NCBI GenBank assembly: GCA_028706735.1
Contig: JAQTVS010000098.1
Location: forward strand, 1-8,953
DNA: 8,953 nucleotides
Source: Thiomonas sp.
GTDB taxonomy: Bacteria > Pseudomonadota > Gammaproteobacteria > Burkholderiales > Burkholderiaceae_C
Direction: 5' to 3'
The notes under the pieces were generated by a model. It did not search any database. It saw only the letters and a program-made list of their open reading frames with translations, and was not told the origin of the DNA. Below are positions 1 to 7,548 of the stretch, piece after piece. Position 1 is the first letter of the stretch; the number at the start of each line of letters is the position of its first letter. The position numbers and the translations under genes are program-made.

Positions 1-840
1 CGTCGTGTCGGGCGTGTCGTGCTGGCGGGCATTGCAGTGTATTTCGTGCTGTTTGCGCCTGCCGCGCGGCGCGCTTCGCGCCAGTACCTCAAGCGCGTGC
101 TCGGACGCGACGCGAACTGGGCCGATGGTTACCGCCACGTGTTCAGCTTCGCCTCCACCATTCACGACCGCGTCTATCTGCTCAATGATCGCTGGGATCT
201 GTTCGATCTGCGCGTGCAAGGCGCAGACGTTCTGGACGCCGTTCTGGCACAGGGTCGGGGCGCGTTTCTCATGGGGGCGCATTTCGGCAGTTTCGAGGTG
301 TTGCGCGCTCTTGCCCGGCGTGCCGCTGCGCCGCGCGTTTCGTTGCTGATGTATCCGGACAATGCGCGCAAGATCAACGACGCGCTGCACGCCATCAACC
401 CCGCTGCCGCGCAGGACATCATCCCCCTGGGACGGCTCGACTCCATGCTGCGACTGCAGGAGCGGCTGGACGCGGGCGGCGTGGTCGGCTTTCTTGCCGA
501 CCGTTCCCTGCACGATGACAGCACGGTGACTCTGCCGTTTTTCGGCCAGCCTGCGCCTTGGCCGCGCGGACCGTTGCGCATTGCCGCCCTGCTCAAGCGC
601 CCGGTGGTGCTGATGTTTGGCATCTACCGCGGCGGCAACCGTTACGACGTGCACTTCGAGCGCCTGGCCGATTTCACCAGCATCCACCGCAGCCAGCGCG
701 CCGCCGCCATTGACGCCGCGCTGGCAAGCTATGTGGAACGTCTTGAAATGCGCTGCGCCGATGCGCCCTACAACTGGTTCAATTTCTACGACTTCTGGAA
801 GGGCCCCGAAGCGGAAGCAGCCGGGCCGATCGAGCCATGA
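1..840 (+). CDS. LpxL/HtrB-type lysophospholipid acyltransferase, 5' end cut off by window
   Basis: Member of the bacterial lauroyl/myristoyl acyltransferase family (LpxL/HtrB), inner-membrane enzymes that move an acyl group onto a lipid acceptor. Frame 1 is open from the first base, so the gene starts upstream; a GTG at 19 is only an internal candidate. About 279 residues are visible. The hydrophobic stretch near the beginning (IAVYFVLFAPAARR) resembles the N-terminal anchor of the family. The HX4E catalytic motif is seen as GAHFGSFE, with His at 280-282 and Glu at 295-297. Further along, FLADRSL and LPFFGQPAPWPRGP match the family's second conserved block, and the C-terminus has the aromatic YNWFNFYDFW segment. 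Its stop overlaps the LolA-like gene start (ATGA, 837-840). In aryl-polyene clusters this enzyme is thought to help attach the pigment to a lipid; that role here is inferred from context. Confidence 0.88.
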   Translation, partial: RRVGRVVLAGIAVYFVLFAPAARRASRQYLKRVLGRDANWADGYRHVFSFASTIHDRVYLLNDRWDLFDLRVQGADVLDAVLAQGRGAFLMGAHFGSFEVLRALARRAAAPRVSLLMYPDNARKINDALHAINPAAAQDIIPLGRLDSMLRLQERLDAGGVVGFLADRSLHDDSTVTLPFFGQPAPWPRGPLRIAALLKRPVVLMFGIYRGGNRYDVHFERLADFTSIHRSQRAAAIDAALASYVERLEMRCADAPYNWFNFYDFWKGPEAEAAGPIEP

Positions 841-1430
841 AACTGCCCACACGCCGATTCGCCCTGCGCGCCATGCTGCTCACCTGCGCGCTGCTCGTCC
901 CGTCGCTGTCCCAGGCGGCCAACTGGACACTCGACACCCTGATGCAGGCTCTGGCCCGCCATCCGGCAAACCGCGCCACCTTTGTCGAGACCAAGACCCT
1001 GGCGATGCTCGACACACCCATCGAGTCGTCCGGCGAATTGCGATTTGCCGCACCCGACTTTCTTGAGATGCGCACCCTCAAACCCAAGCGGCAAACCCTG
1101 ATCCTGCAGGCCAACCAGGTGACCCTCGAAATGGATGGCCGCAGCCATCAGTTCGACCTGCGCGACCATCCAGACGTTGCCGTGTTGATCAACAGCATCC
1201 GGGCCACCCTCAACGGTGACCGCAAGGCGCTGCAGCGCGACTACACCACCACCCTCGATGGCACTGCGGCAAGCTGGGAACTCACCCTGTCGCCCGTGGA
1301 CGCGAAGGCGCGTGCACGGGTGCGCCGCATCCAGATCGGAGGCAGGCAGGGCCAGGTGCAGACGATCGCCGTGCTGCAGGCCGACGGCGACAGCTCACTG
1401 ATGACCATTCACGAGCAACCCGTGCAATGA
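837..1430 (+). CDS. LolA-family outer-membrane lipoprotein carrier-like protein
   Basis: A 197-residue periplasmic protein of the LolA-like family found in aryl-polyene and related pigment clusters. The N-terminus is a clear Sec signal peptide: basic MKLPTRR, a hydrophobic core (about residues 10-22) and a SQA/A cleavage site near residues 25-28. The mature part begins WTLDTLMQALARHP, then has the AxFVETKTLAMLDTPIESSGEL segment typical of this family (about residues 47-67) and alternating beta-strand patterns (ELRFAAPDFLEMRT, QTLILQANQVTLEMDG) expected for the half-barrel that holds lipid. It is shorter than the canonical LolA by little and probably does not serve general lipoprotein sorting; from its place between an acyltransferase and an MMPL exporter I infer that it carries the lipidated pigment across the periplasm. 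It starts inside the stop of the previous gene. Confidence 0.85.
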   Translation: MKLPTRRFALRAMLLTCALLVPSLSQAANWTLDTLMQALARHPANRATFVETKTLAMLDTPIESSGELRFAAPDFLEMRTLKPKRQTLILQANQVTLEMDGRSHQFDLRDHPDVAVLINSIRATLNGDRKALQRDYTTTLDGTAASWELTLSPVDAKARARVRRIQIGGRQGQVQTIAVLQADGDSSLMTIHEQPVQ

Positions 1431-1467
1431 CCTCCGGGTGGATCTTCACTTTGTTGGGCGTGCACGG

Positions 1468-3870
1468 ATGATGCGGCGGCGTTTCACCCCGGTTCTGCTT
1501 TGGCTGGGCGCACTCGTCGCCTGTCTGGCCGTCATCCTGCAAAGCCACTATGCCGCCGACATGTCGGCCTTCCTGCCGAGCAAGCCCACTGCCCAGGAGC
1601 AGGTGCTGGTCGATCAGTTGCGCGACGGCCTGATCTCTCGCCTCATTCTGGTGGGAATCGACGGCAGTGATGCGCGCACCCGCGCTGCCTTGTCGCGCGC
1701 ACTGGCGGCGCGGCTGCGCCAGCAGGCGGCATTCGTCTCGGTCAACAACGGCGAACCGGCCGATGCGCACGCTGACGAAGCCCTACTGTTCAAGTACCGC
1801 TACCTGCTCAGCCCCGCCACCACGCCGCAGACTTTCTCGGAATCTGGCCTGCACCAAGCCATTGCGGCCAGCATTGACGCCCTCGCCTCGCCCCTGGGCG
1901 GCACTCTCAAATCCCTGTTCCCCGCCGACCCCACAGGCGCCTTGCTGCAATTGCTGGACAACATGGCAGCAGGCGCGCAGCCGCACAAGGACGATGGCGT
2001 CTGGGCTGCGCCCGACATGCCCCGCGCCCTGCTGCTGGTGCAGACGCGCGCCGCAGGCACGGACACCGATGGCCAGCAGGCCGCCATCGACGCAGTGCGC
2101 GCCGCCTACTCCGCCGCGCAGCAACAGATCGAACAGAAACAAAGCGCGCCCGCGGCGCGCAGCGCCAGCCTGGTGATCAGCGGCACAGCGGTCTTTGCGG
2201 TGCAAGCGCGCGCCACCATCAGACGCGCGGTTGAGCGTGTATCACTCATCGGCGGCGTGCTCATCGTTGGTCTCTTGCTGCTGGTCTATCGCTCACTGCC
2301 AGTGCTGCTGCTCGGGCTGCTGCCCGTGCTGTCCGGCGTATTGGCCGGCATCACCGCCGTCAGTCTGGGATTCGGTGTGGTCCAGGGCATCACCCTCGGG
2401 TTTGGCACCACCCTGATCGGCGAAGCGGTGGACTACTCCATTTATTTGTTTGTCCAGTCCAGGCGCGCCAGGACGCCCGGCACAGCGCCAGACACCGCGC
2501 GCAGTGACTGGCTGCACCGCTTCTGGCCCACCATCCGCCTGGGCATGCTGACCTCGGTGGTCGGCTTTGCCACCCTGCTGCTCTCGGACTTTCCCGGGCT
2601 GGCCCAACTTGGGGCTTACTCCATAGCGGGTCTGGTGGCTGCGGCGCTGGTCACGCGCTTCGTGCTGCCACAACTCCTGCCCACCCACTTCGCCGTGCGC
2701 GACCTCAGCCGCACCGGGCAGCGCCTCAAGCTACTGGTTGCACGCCTGCGCAGCCTGCATTGGCTGGTCGCATTGCTTGCGCTTGGCGCGATCGCCGTGG
2801 TGCTGGCCCATCGCCACACCCTCTGGAACACACAACTCTCCGCGCTCAGCCCCATCACCCCGCAAGCCCTTGCACTGAACTCGCAACTGCGCGAACAACT
2901 GGGCGCGCCCGATGCCGTTGATCTGGTGGCCGTTCACGCCCCCAGCCTCGAGGCCGCACTCGCCGCGGCAGAACGCATCGCGCCCCGGCTGCAAGCCCTC
3001 CAGCAACAAGGCGTGATCGCCGGTTTTGACAGCCCGGCGCGTTATCTGCCCAGCCTGGCCACGCAGCGCGCCCGGCAGTCCACCCTGCCTGACGCCGGCG
3101 TGCTGCAAACCCGGCTGGATGCCGCCTTGCGCGGCCTGCCCGTCAGGCCCGCACTGTTTGCCCCCTTCCTGCACGATGTCGAGGCGGCGCGCCATCTCCC
3201 GTTGCTGACCCGGCCCGACTTGGCGCATACCGCTTTCTCCCTGGCACTCGACGGCATGCTGCTGCAACAAGCCACGGGCGGCTGGACCGCCCTGCTGCCC
3301 TTGCGAGCGCCCCCTCGCGCCAGCATTGACGACGCCCGCGTGCAGGCCGCCTTGCACGGCAGCGGCGCACAGGTCATCAATCTTGGCGCCGCAAGCACCG
3401 GCTTGTACGACGGCTATCTGCGCACAGCTTCGGAGCTGTCGCTCGCCGGCATTGCCGCCATCGCGGTGTTGCTGCTGGTCGTACTGCGCTCGGCAGCGCG
3501 CACCGCACGGGTGCTCGCACCGCTGCTGGCCGCCGTGCTCGTGGTTGTGGCCGGTCTGCTGCTGTCGGGCGTTCAGCTCACCCTGCTGCATCTGGTGGGC
3601 ATGATGTTGATCGTCGCCGTGGGCTCGAACTACGCCCTGTTCTTCAACCAGGGACAAGACGAGGTCGGCGGCATCGAACCGTCCACCCTCGCCTCGTTGC
3701 TGTTCGCCAATCTCACCACCGTGGCGGGGTTCGGCCCTTTGCTGCTGTCGGGCGTGCCCGTATTGCAGGCCATGGGCGCAACCGTCGCGCCCGGCGCCCT
3801 GCTCGCCCTGCTTTTTTCGGCCATGCTCTCGGCGCCTGACAAGACCACAGCGGCCTCGCCAGGACCCTGA
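1468..3870 (+). CDS. MMPL/RND-superfamily exporter of the pigment cluster
   Basis: An 800-residue inner-membrane transporter of the MMPL branch of the RND superfamily. I place the start at ATG 1468 (an adjacent ATG at 1471 is equally possible) because it gives MMRRR followed directly by the first membrane segment (about residues 7-25); the open frame extends to a GTG at 1438 without an obvious ribosome binding site. A large periplasmic loop (about 26-255) is followed by five to six membrane segments (about 259-405), including the GEAVDYSIYLF motif near 318-328, which carries the charged and polar residues typical of this family. A segment at about 431-447 opens the second half, with a second loop (about 450-655) and five segments (about 658-788) holding AVGSNYALFF. 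The two-fold repeat is typical of RND proteins. It probably extracts or exports the acylated polyene toward the LolA-like carrier; substrate is inferred. Confidence 0.9.
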   Translation: MMRRRFTPVLLWLGALVACLAVILQSHYAADMSAFLPSKPTAQEQVLVDQLRDGLISRLILVGIDGSDARTRAALSRALAARLRQQAAFVSVNNGEPADAHADEALLFKYRYLLSPATTPQTFSESGLHQAIAASIDALASPLGGTLKSLFPADPTGALLQLLDNMAAGAQPHKDDGVWAAPDMPRALLLVQTRAAGTDTDGQQAAIDAVRAAYSAAQQQIEQKQSAPAARSASLVISGTAVFAVQARATIRRAVERVSLIGGVLIVGLLLLVYRSLPVLLLGLLPVLSGVLAGITAVSLGFGVVQGITLGFGTTLIGEAVDYSIYLFVQSRRARTPGTAPDTARSDWLHRFWPTIRLGMLTSVVGFATLLLSDFPGLAQLGAYSIAGLVAAALVTRFVLPQLLPTHFAVRDLSRTGQRLKLLVARLRSLHWLVALLALGAIAVVLAHRHTLWNTQLSALSPITPQALALNSQLREQLGAPDAVDLVAVHAPSLEAALAAAERIAPRLQALQQQGVIAGFDSPARYLPSLATQRARQSTLPDAGVLQTRLDAALRGLPVRPALFAPFLHDVEAARHLPLLTRPDLAHTAFSLALDGMLLQQATGGWTALLPLRAPPRASIDDARVQAALHGSGAQVINLGAASTGLYDGYLRTASELSLAGIAAIAVLLLVVLRSAARTARVLAPLLAAVLVVVAGLLLSGVQLTLLHLVGMMLIVAVGSNYALFFNQGQDEVGGIEPSTLASLLFANLTTVAGFGPLLLSGVPVLQAMGATVAPGALLALLFSAMLSAPDKTTAASPGP
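3861..3864 (+). promoter_or_regulatory. Weak ribosome binding site of the deacetylase gene
   Basis: AGGA sits nine bases before ATG 3874, in the last codons of the exporter gene. It is short, but spacing is acceptable, and the deacetylase start is only three bases after the exporter stop, so coupled translation probably also contributes. Confidence 0.4.
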
Positions 3871-3873
3871 ACC

Positions 3874-4731
3874 ATGCCTGACGACTGCGCCACCGTCCTG
3901 CCGCCCGTTCCGCCTTGGCGGCCCACGCCCCTGATCCTGGCATCCATCGCCCTGCATGCCCTGGCGCTGGGCGCTGTGCTGTGGCAGTTTGACCTCTGGC
4001 CCTGGGCGCTGGCGGCGCTGGCGCTCAACCACGTCGTGCTCACTGCGACCGGCCTGTGGCCGCGCAGCCAGGCGCTGGGCCCCAACGTCACGCGCCTGCC
4101 CGAAGCCGCCGCACGACGCGGCGAAGTGGCGCTCACCATCGACGATGGTCCCGACCCCTTGATCACCCCCGCCGTGCTCGACCTGCTCGATGCCCACGGC
4201 GCGCGCGCCACGTTCTTCTGCATCGCTGAACGCTGCCGAGCCCACCCCGAGCTGTGCCGCGACATCGTGCAGCGCGGCCATGCGGTCGAGAATCACAGCA
4301 ACCGCCATCGCCACAATTTCTCGCTGCTGGGGCCGCGTGGCTACGCCCGCGAATTGCAGGCCGCACAAGTCAGCCTGCGTCACATCACCGGCGTCACGCC
4401 GCGTTTTTTCCGCGCCCCTGCCGGGCTGCGCAATCCTTTCCTCGGGCCAATCCTGGCGCGGCATCAGCTCCTGCTTGCCAGTTGGACCCGCCGAGGCTTC
4501 GATACCCGCGAAGCTCGCCCCGCCGTGGTGCTGCATCGTCTGCTGCACAAGCTGCGCCCAGGCGACATCCTGCTCCTGCATGACGGTCACGCCGCGCGAA
4601 CCCCGCAGGGCCGTCCGGTCATCCTCGAGGTCTTGCCCGCCTTGCTCCACGCCGTCCACAGCGCCGGCCTGACGACAGTCACCCTGCGCGCTGCCTGCGC
4701 AACCTCCGCCGCTCCAGCCCGTCCTGAATGA
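3874..4731 (+). CDS. NodB-type polysaccharide deacetylase (CE4) with N-terminal membrane anchor
   Basis: A 285-residue protein of carbohydrate esterase family 4, metal-dependent enzymes that remove N- or O-acetyl groups from sugars. The NodB domain spans about residues 84-272. All five motifs can be seen: TIDDGPD (88-94, catalytic base and metal Asp), HSNRH (141-145, metal-binding His pair), RAPAG (180-184), the SWTRRGFD stretch (203-210), and LLHDGH (234-239, catalytic His). Before it lie two hydrophobic segments (about 19-38 and 43-61) separated by a very short turn; arginines follow the second one, which suggests the enzyme domain may face the cytoplasm. The start ATG lies three bases after the exporter stop and has AGGA at 3861-3864 upstream. 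The end overlaps the methyltransferase by ATGA. Substrate is unknown; family membership is firm, its pathway role is inference. Confidence 0.88.
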   Translation: MPDDCATVLPPVPPWRPTPLILASIALHALALGAVLWQFDLWPWALAALALNHVVLTATGLWPRSQALGPNVTRLPEAAARRGEVALTIDDGPDPLITPAVLDLLDAHGARATFFCIAERCRAHPELCRDIVQRGHAVENHSNRHRHNFSLLGPRGYARELQAAQVSLRHITGVTPRFFRAPAGLRNPFLGPILARHQLLLASWTRRGFDTREARPAVVLHRLLHKLRPGDILLLHDGHAARTPQGRPVILEVLPALLHAVHSAGLTTVTLRAACATSAAPARPE

Positions 4732-5489
4732 ACGCAAGCGCCTCCACTTCCTCCTCACACGCCACCGCCGACTGGCTCTCCGGCCTGGTCGATGCCGCCG
4801 CCGCGCCTTACCGGCAGGCCGGACGCTTCGCTTGGCATTTCGCACGCGGCAAACTGGCGGGCGATCCGGCATTCGCCCGGCTGCTGCAACTCGGCCTCAT
4901 CCCCGGAAGGGCTCGCGTGCTCGATCTCGGCTGCGGCCAGGGGCTGCTGGCGTCATGGCTGCTTGCCGCGCAACGCGCCCATGCGGCGGGCAACTGGCCA
5001 CAAGCCTGGCCCGCCCCGCCCCAAACCACCGCGCTGCACGGCATTGAATTGTTGGCCCGCGACGTCTCGCGCGCCAACGCCGCCCTTGGCGCCACCACCC
5101 ATTTCGAGCGGGGAGACATCCGCAGCACCCCCTTCGGAAATGCCGACGCGGTGGTCATTCTCGACGTGCTGCACGACATCGACAGGCCCGCGCAGGACGC
5201 GGTGTTGCGCCGCGCGGGCGAAGCCTTGACTCCCGGTGGCGTGCTTCTGTTGCGAGTGGGCGACGCCGCAGCCGGACTGCCCTTTCACATCAGCAACTGG
5301 GTGGACTTCCTCGTGACCCGCGCTCGCGGCCACCACACGGCACATCTGTATTGCCGCACCCTGGAAGAATGGATGCAAGCCCTGCGGGCATTGGGCTTCA
5401 CGGTCAAGCCCATGCTCATGAGTCAGGGCACGCCATTTGCTAATGTGTTGCTCGTGGCGACCATCAATGCGCCCGAATCCCCTTTTTGA
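4728..5489 (+). CDS. Class I SAM-dependent methyltransferase
   Basis: A 253-residue soluble methyltransferase with a Rossmann-like SAM fold. Motif I is VLDLGCGQG (64-72), the glycine-rich SAM loop; GIEL (105-108) supplies the acidic residue that normally binds the ribose hydroxyls; FERGDIRSTPF (126-136) and AVVILDVLHDI (141-151) correspond to motifs II-III; LTPGGVLLLR (167-176) is the usual post-motif. The C-terminal third (HISNWVDFLVTRARGHH, then TLEEWMQALRALGF) probably forms the substrate pocket. Methyltransferases are common members of aryl-polyene clusters, where they are thought to methylate the aromatic head group; that is the likeliest role, though a sugar or carboxyl acceptor linked to the neighbouring deacetylase cannot be excluded. 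The start ATG at 4728 overlaps the upstream stop, indicating coupled translation. Confidence 0.86.
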   Translation: MNASASTSSSHATADWLSGLVDAAAAPYRQAGRFAWHFARGKLAGDPAFARLLQLGLIPGRARVLDLGCGQGLLASWLLAAQRAHAAGNWPQAWPAPPQTTALHGIELLARDVSRANAALGATTHFERGDIRSTPFGNADAVVILDVLHDIDRPAQDAVLRRAGEALTPGGVLLLRVGDAAAGLPFHISNWVDFLVTRARGHHTAHLYCRTLEEWMQALRALGFTVKPMLMSQGTPFANVLLVATINAPESPF

Positions 5490-5503
5490 CCCCGCCTCAC
5501 GAC

Positions 5504-6733
5504 ATGCCCATTTCTCCCCTCTCGTTGCCGTACCTGCAACTCGGCGCGGCCACCGCCACAAGTTGTCTTGGAGCAGGGCTGGAGGCGCAACTCCAGGCCC
5601 TGCACAACAGCCGCAGCGGCCTCTCTCCCTGTGATTTCGACACCGTGGATCTGCCCACCTGGGTCGGCGAAGTCGCGGGTGTGGACGACGTGCGCCTGCC
5701 GCCAGAACTGGCTGCATTTGACTGTCGCAACAACCGTCTCGCCGAACTCGCCTTGCTGCAGGATGATTTCACTCAAGCCGTGCAAGCCGCCATCTCCCGC
5801 CACGGTGCGCAGCGTGTGGGGGTAGTGCTCGGAACCAGCACCTCGGGCATCTTGCAGACGGAGTTGGCTTACCGCCGACGCGACGCCAACGGCGCGCTGC
5901 CCGGCAGTTATCACTATGCCCAGACGCACAACACCTTCTCGCTCGCGGCCTATGTGCGCGCCCGCTTCGGCCTGCTCGGCCCGGCCATGGTGGTGTCGTC
6001 CGCGTGCTCCAGCAGCGCCAAGGTCTTCGGCAACGCGCAGCGCATGATCGCCGCCGGATTGATCGACTGCGCCCTGGTGGGCGGCGTCGACAGCCTGTGC
6101 CTGACCACGCTGTATGGGTTCAATTCGCTGGAACTGCTCTCCACCCAGCCCTGCCGCCCGTTTGACGCGCAGCGCCACGGACTGTCCATCGGAGAGGCCG
6201 CCGCCTTCGTGCTGCTTGAAGCCGCCCCTGCACGTCCCGCGGACGACGCCGTGCTGCTGCTGGGCGTCGGAGAGTCGAGTGACGCGTATCACATGTCGTC
6301 GCCGCACCCGGACGGCCTGGGCGCACGCAGGGCGATGGAGGCGGCGCTGGCACAAGCTGGCCTGCAGCCGGCCGAGATCGACTACATCAATCTGCACGGC
6401 ACCGCCACGCCCAGCAACGACAGCGCCGAAGGCCGCGCAGTGGGTGCGCTGTTCGGCGCCACGACACCCTGCAGTTCGACCAAGGGCGCCACTGGCCATA
6501 CGCTGGGCGCCGCTGGCGGCTTGGAGGCTGTGTTCTCCCTGCTCGCGCTGCGCCACGGCGTGCTGCCCGGCGGCGTGGGCGCCACCGCGCTCGACCCGGC
6601 CATCGCCAGCGTCGCGCCGCTGAACTACCTGCTGGAAGCACGCCCTTCTGCGCCGCGCCGGGTGCTGAGCAACTCCTTCGGGTTTGGCGGCGCCAATTGC
6701 AGTCTGGTGCTGGCACGGGGAGATGCCCAATGA
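5504..6733 (+). CDS. Beta-ketoacyl-ACP synthase (FabF-like ketosynthase, ApeO-type)
   Basis: Decarboxylating Claisen condensing enzyme of the thiolase fold that extends an ACP-bound chain by two carbons; here presumably the chain-building ketosynthase of the polyene pathway. The full triad is present in a 409-residue protein: Cys168 in SSACSSSAK, His298 in NLHGTATPSND and His332 in KGATGHTLGAAGG, with Lys327. The C-terminal SNSFGFGGANCSLVL is the classic FabF ending. The segment DAYHMSSPHPDGLGA (260-274) is typical of ketosynthases from aryl-polyene clusters. I prefer ATG 5504 because the conserved region begins right after it; a TTG at 5486 in the same frame overlaps the methyltransferase stop and would add six residues, but neither has a good ribosome binding site. 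Its stop overlaps the next gene by ATGA, consistent with making equal amounts of a heterodimer with that protein. Confidence 0.93.
   Translation: MPISPLSLPYLQLGAATATSCLGAGLEAQLQALHNSRSGLSPCDFDTVDLPTWVGEVAGVDDVRLPPELAAFDCRNNRLAELALLQDDFTQAVQAAISRHGAQRVGVVLGTSTSGILQTELAYRRRDANGALPGSYHYAQTHNTFSLAAYVRARFGLLGPAMVVSSACSSSAKVFGNAQRMIAAGLIDCALVGGVDSLCLTTLYGFNSLELLSTQPCRPFDAQRHGLSIGEAAAFVLLEAAPARPADDAVLLLGVGESSDAYHMSSPHPDGLGARRAMEAALAQAGLQPAEIDYINLHGTATPSNDSAEGRAVGALFGATTPCSSTKGATGHTLGAAGGLEAVFSLLALRHGVLPGGVGATALDPAIASVAPLNYLLEARPSAPRRVLSNSFGFGGANCSLVLARGDAQ
6717..6722 (+). promoter_or_regulatory. Ribosome binding site of the chain-length-factor-like gene
   Basis: GGGGAG lies seven bases before ATG 6730, inside the last codons of the ketosynthase gene. 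It decides the start against the in-frame ATG at 6697. It is one of the few good Shine-Dalgarno sequences in the window, so this gene can be initiated independently as well as by coupling through the ATGA overlap. Confidence 0.65.
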
Positions 6734-7548
6734 GCCCGCCCACCCTGCTCAGCGCCTGCGTGGACGGCATCGGCCTGCTCGGCCCCGGCTTGCGCGACTG
6801 GCCGCAGGCGCGCGCCGTGTTGATGCACGAAGTGCCCTATGTGCCGGAGCCGACCGTGCTGCCGGTGCCGCAAATTCTGCCACCGGCCGAGCGCCGCCGC
6901 GCTACCGCCGTGATCAAGCTCACCCTCGCCACAGGGCTGGAGGCCGTGGCTGCCGCCGGAATGCAGGCCGCCGATCTGGCCACCGTGTTTTCTTCCTCCA
7001 GTGGCGATGGACGGAACTGCCACGAGATCTGCGACGCCCTCGCATCGAGCGACCGGCTGATTTCGCCGACCCGCTTTCACAACTCGGTGCACAACGCAGC
7101 CTCGGGCTATTGGGGCATCGCCACCGGGGCCATGGCCCCATCCGCGGTGCTGTGCGCGTTCGATGCCAGCTTTGCTGCCGGGCTTCTCGAAGCACTGGTG
7201 CAAGTCACGCTCCTGCGCCGGCCCGTGCTGCTGCTGGCCTACGACACCTGCTATCCCGAGCCGCTGCACAGCGCCCGCCCCATCCCCGACAGCTTTGGCG
7301 TTGCACTGGCCCTCGCGCCAGAGGCTGGGGAGCACACCCTGGCCCGGCTCAGCCTGGATCCGAGCCTGCCCTACACCCGCGCCCCCGCAACCCGGCTGGC
7401 CGATGCCGGGCTGGAAACCTTGCGTCGCTCCATCCCAGCGGCTCGCAGCTTGCCCTTGCTGCAGGCCCTGTGCAAAGGACAGTGCGACACCGTGGTGCTC
7501 GACCAGTCCCCCGATCAACAGCTTGAAGTGCGCCTCGCCCCATGCTGA
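6730..7548 (+). CDS. Short ketosynthase-like protein, probable chain-length factor partner (ApeC-type)
   Basis: A 272-residue protein resembling only the N-terminal half of a ketosynthase (the beta-ketoacyl-synthase-like N-terminal domain family). Visible family features are SACVDGIGLLGPGL at the start, the strand VFSSSSGDG (86-94), SPTRFHNSVHNAASGYWGI (112-130) and CAFDASFAAGLLEAL (142-156), the last corresponding to the region near the nucleophile elbow of true ketosynthases. It has no ACSSS nucleophile motif and neither of the histidine motifs, so it should not condense by itself. In aryl-polyene systems such a protein pairs with the ketosynthase as a chain-length factor; I infer that here. 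Start ATG 6730 is chosen over an in-frame upstream ATG at 6697 because it has a strong GGGGAG site seven bases upstream and overlaps the ketosynthase stop. Confidence 0.87.
   Translation: MSPPTLLSACVDGIGLLGPGLRDWPQARAVLMHEVPYVPEPTVLPVPQILPPAERRRATAVIKLTLATGLEAVAAAGMQAADLATVFSSSSGDGRNCHEICDALASSDRLISPTRFHNSVHNAASGYWGIATGAMAPSAVLCAFDASFAAGLLEALVQVTLLRRPVLLLAYDTCYPEPLHSARPIPDSFGVALALAPEAGEHTLARLSLDPSLPYTRAPATRLADAGLETLRRSIPAARSLPLLQALCKGQCDTVVLDQSPDQQLEVRLAPC

Noticed and set aside
837..1430. Housekeeping lolA
   Set aside because: The protein lies in a pigment operon beside an MMPL exporter and acyltransferase and resembles the cluster-associated LolA-like group rather than the general lipoprotein carrier; no lolB/lolCDE-type genes are close.
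2731..4872. A 713-codon open frame on the - strand across the exporter, deacetylase and methyltransferase genes
   Set aside because: It lies opposite three genes with clear family motifs. Its translation is rich in Gly, Gln, Arg and Ala without recognisable motifs, as expected from the antisense of GC-rich coding sequence.
5423..6730. A 435-codon open frame on the - strand opposite the ketosynthase
   Set aside because: Antisense shadow of an unmistakable ketosynthase gene; composition-biased with no domain pattern.
6684..7526. A 280-codon + strand frame overlapping the chain-length-factor-like gene
   Set aside because: Arg/Ala-rich frame shadow; the overlapping frame from 6730 has ketosynthase-like motifs and a strong ribosome binding site.
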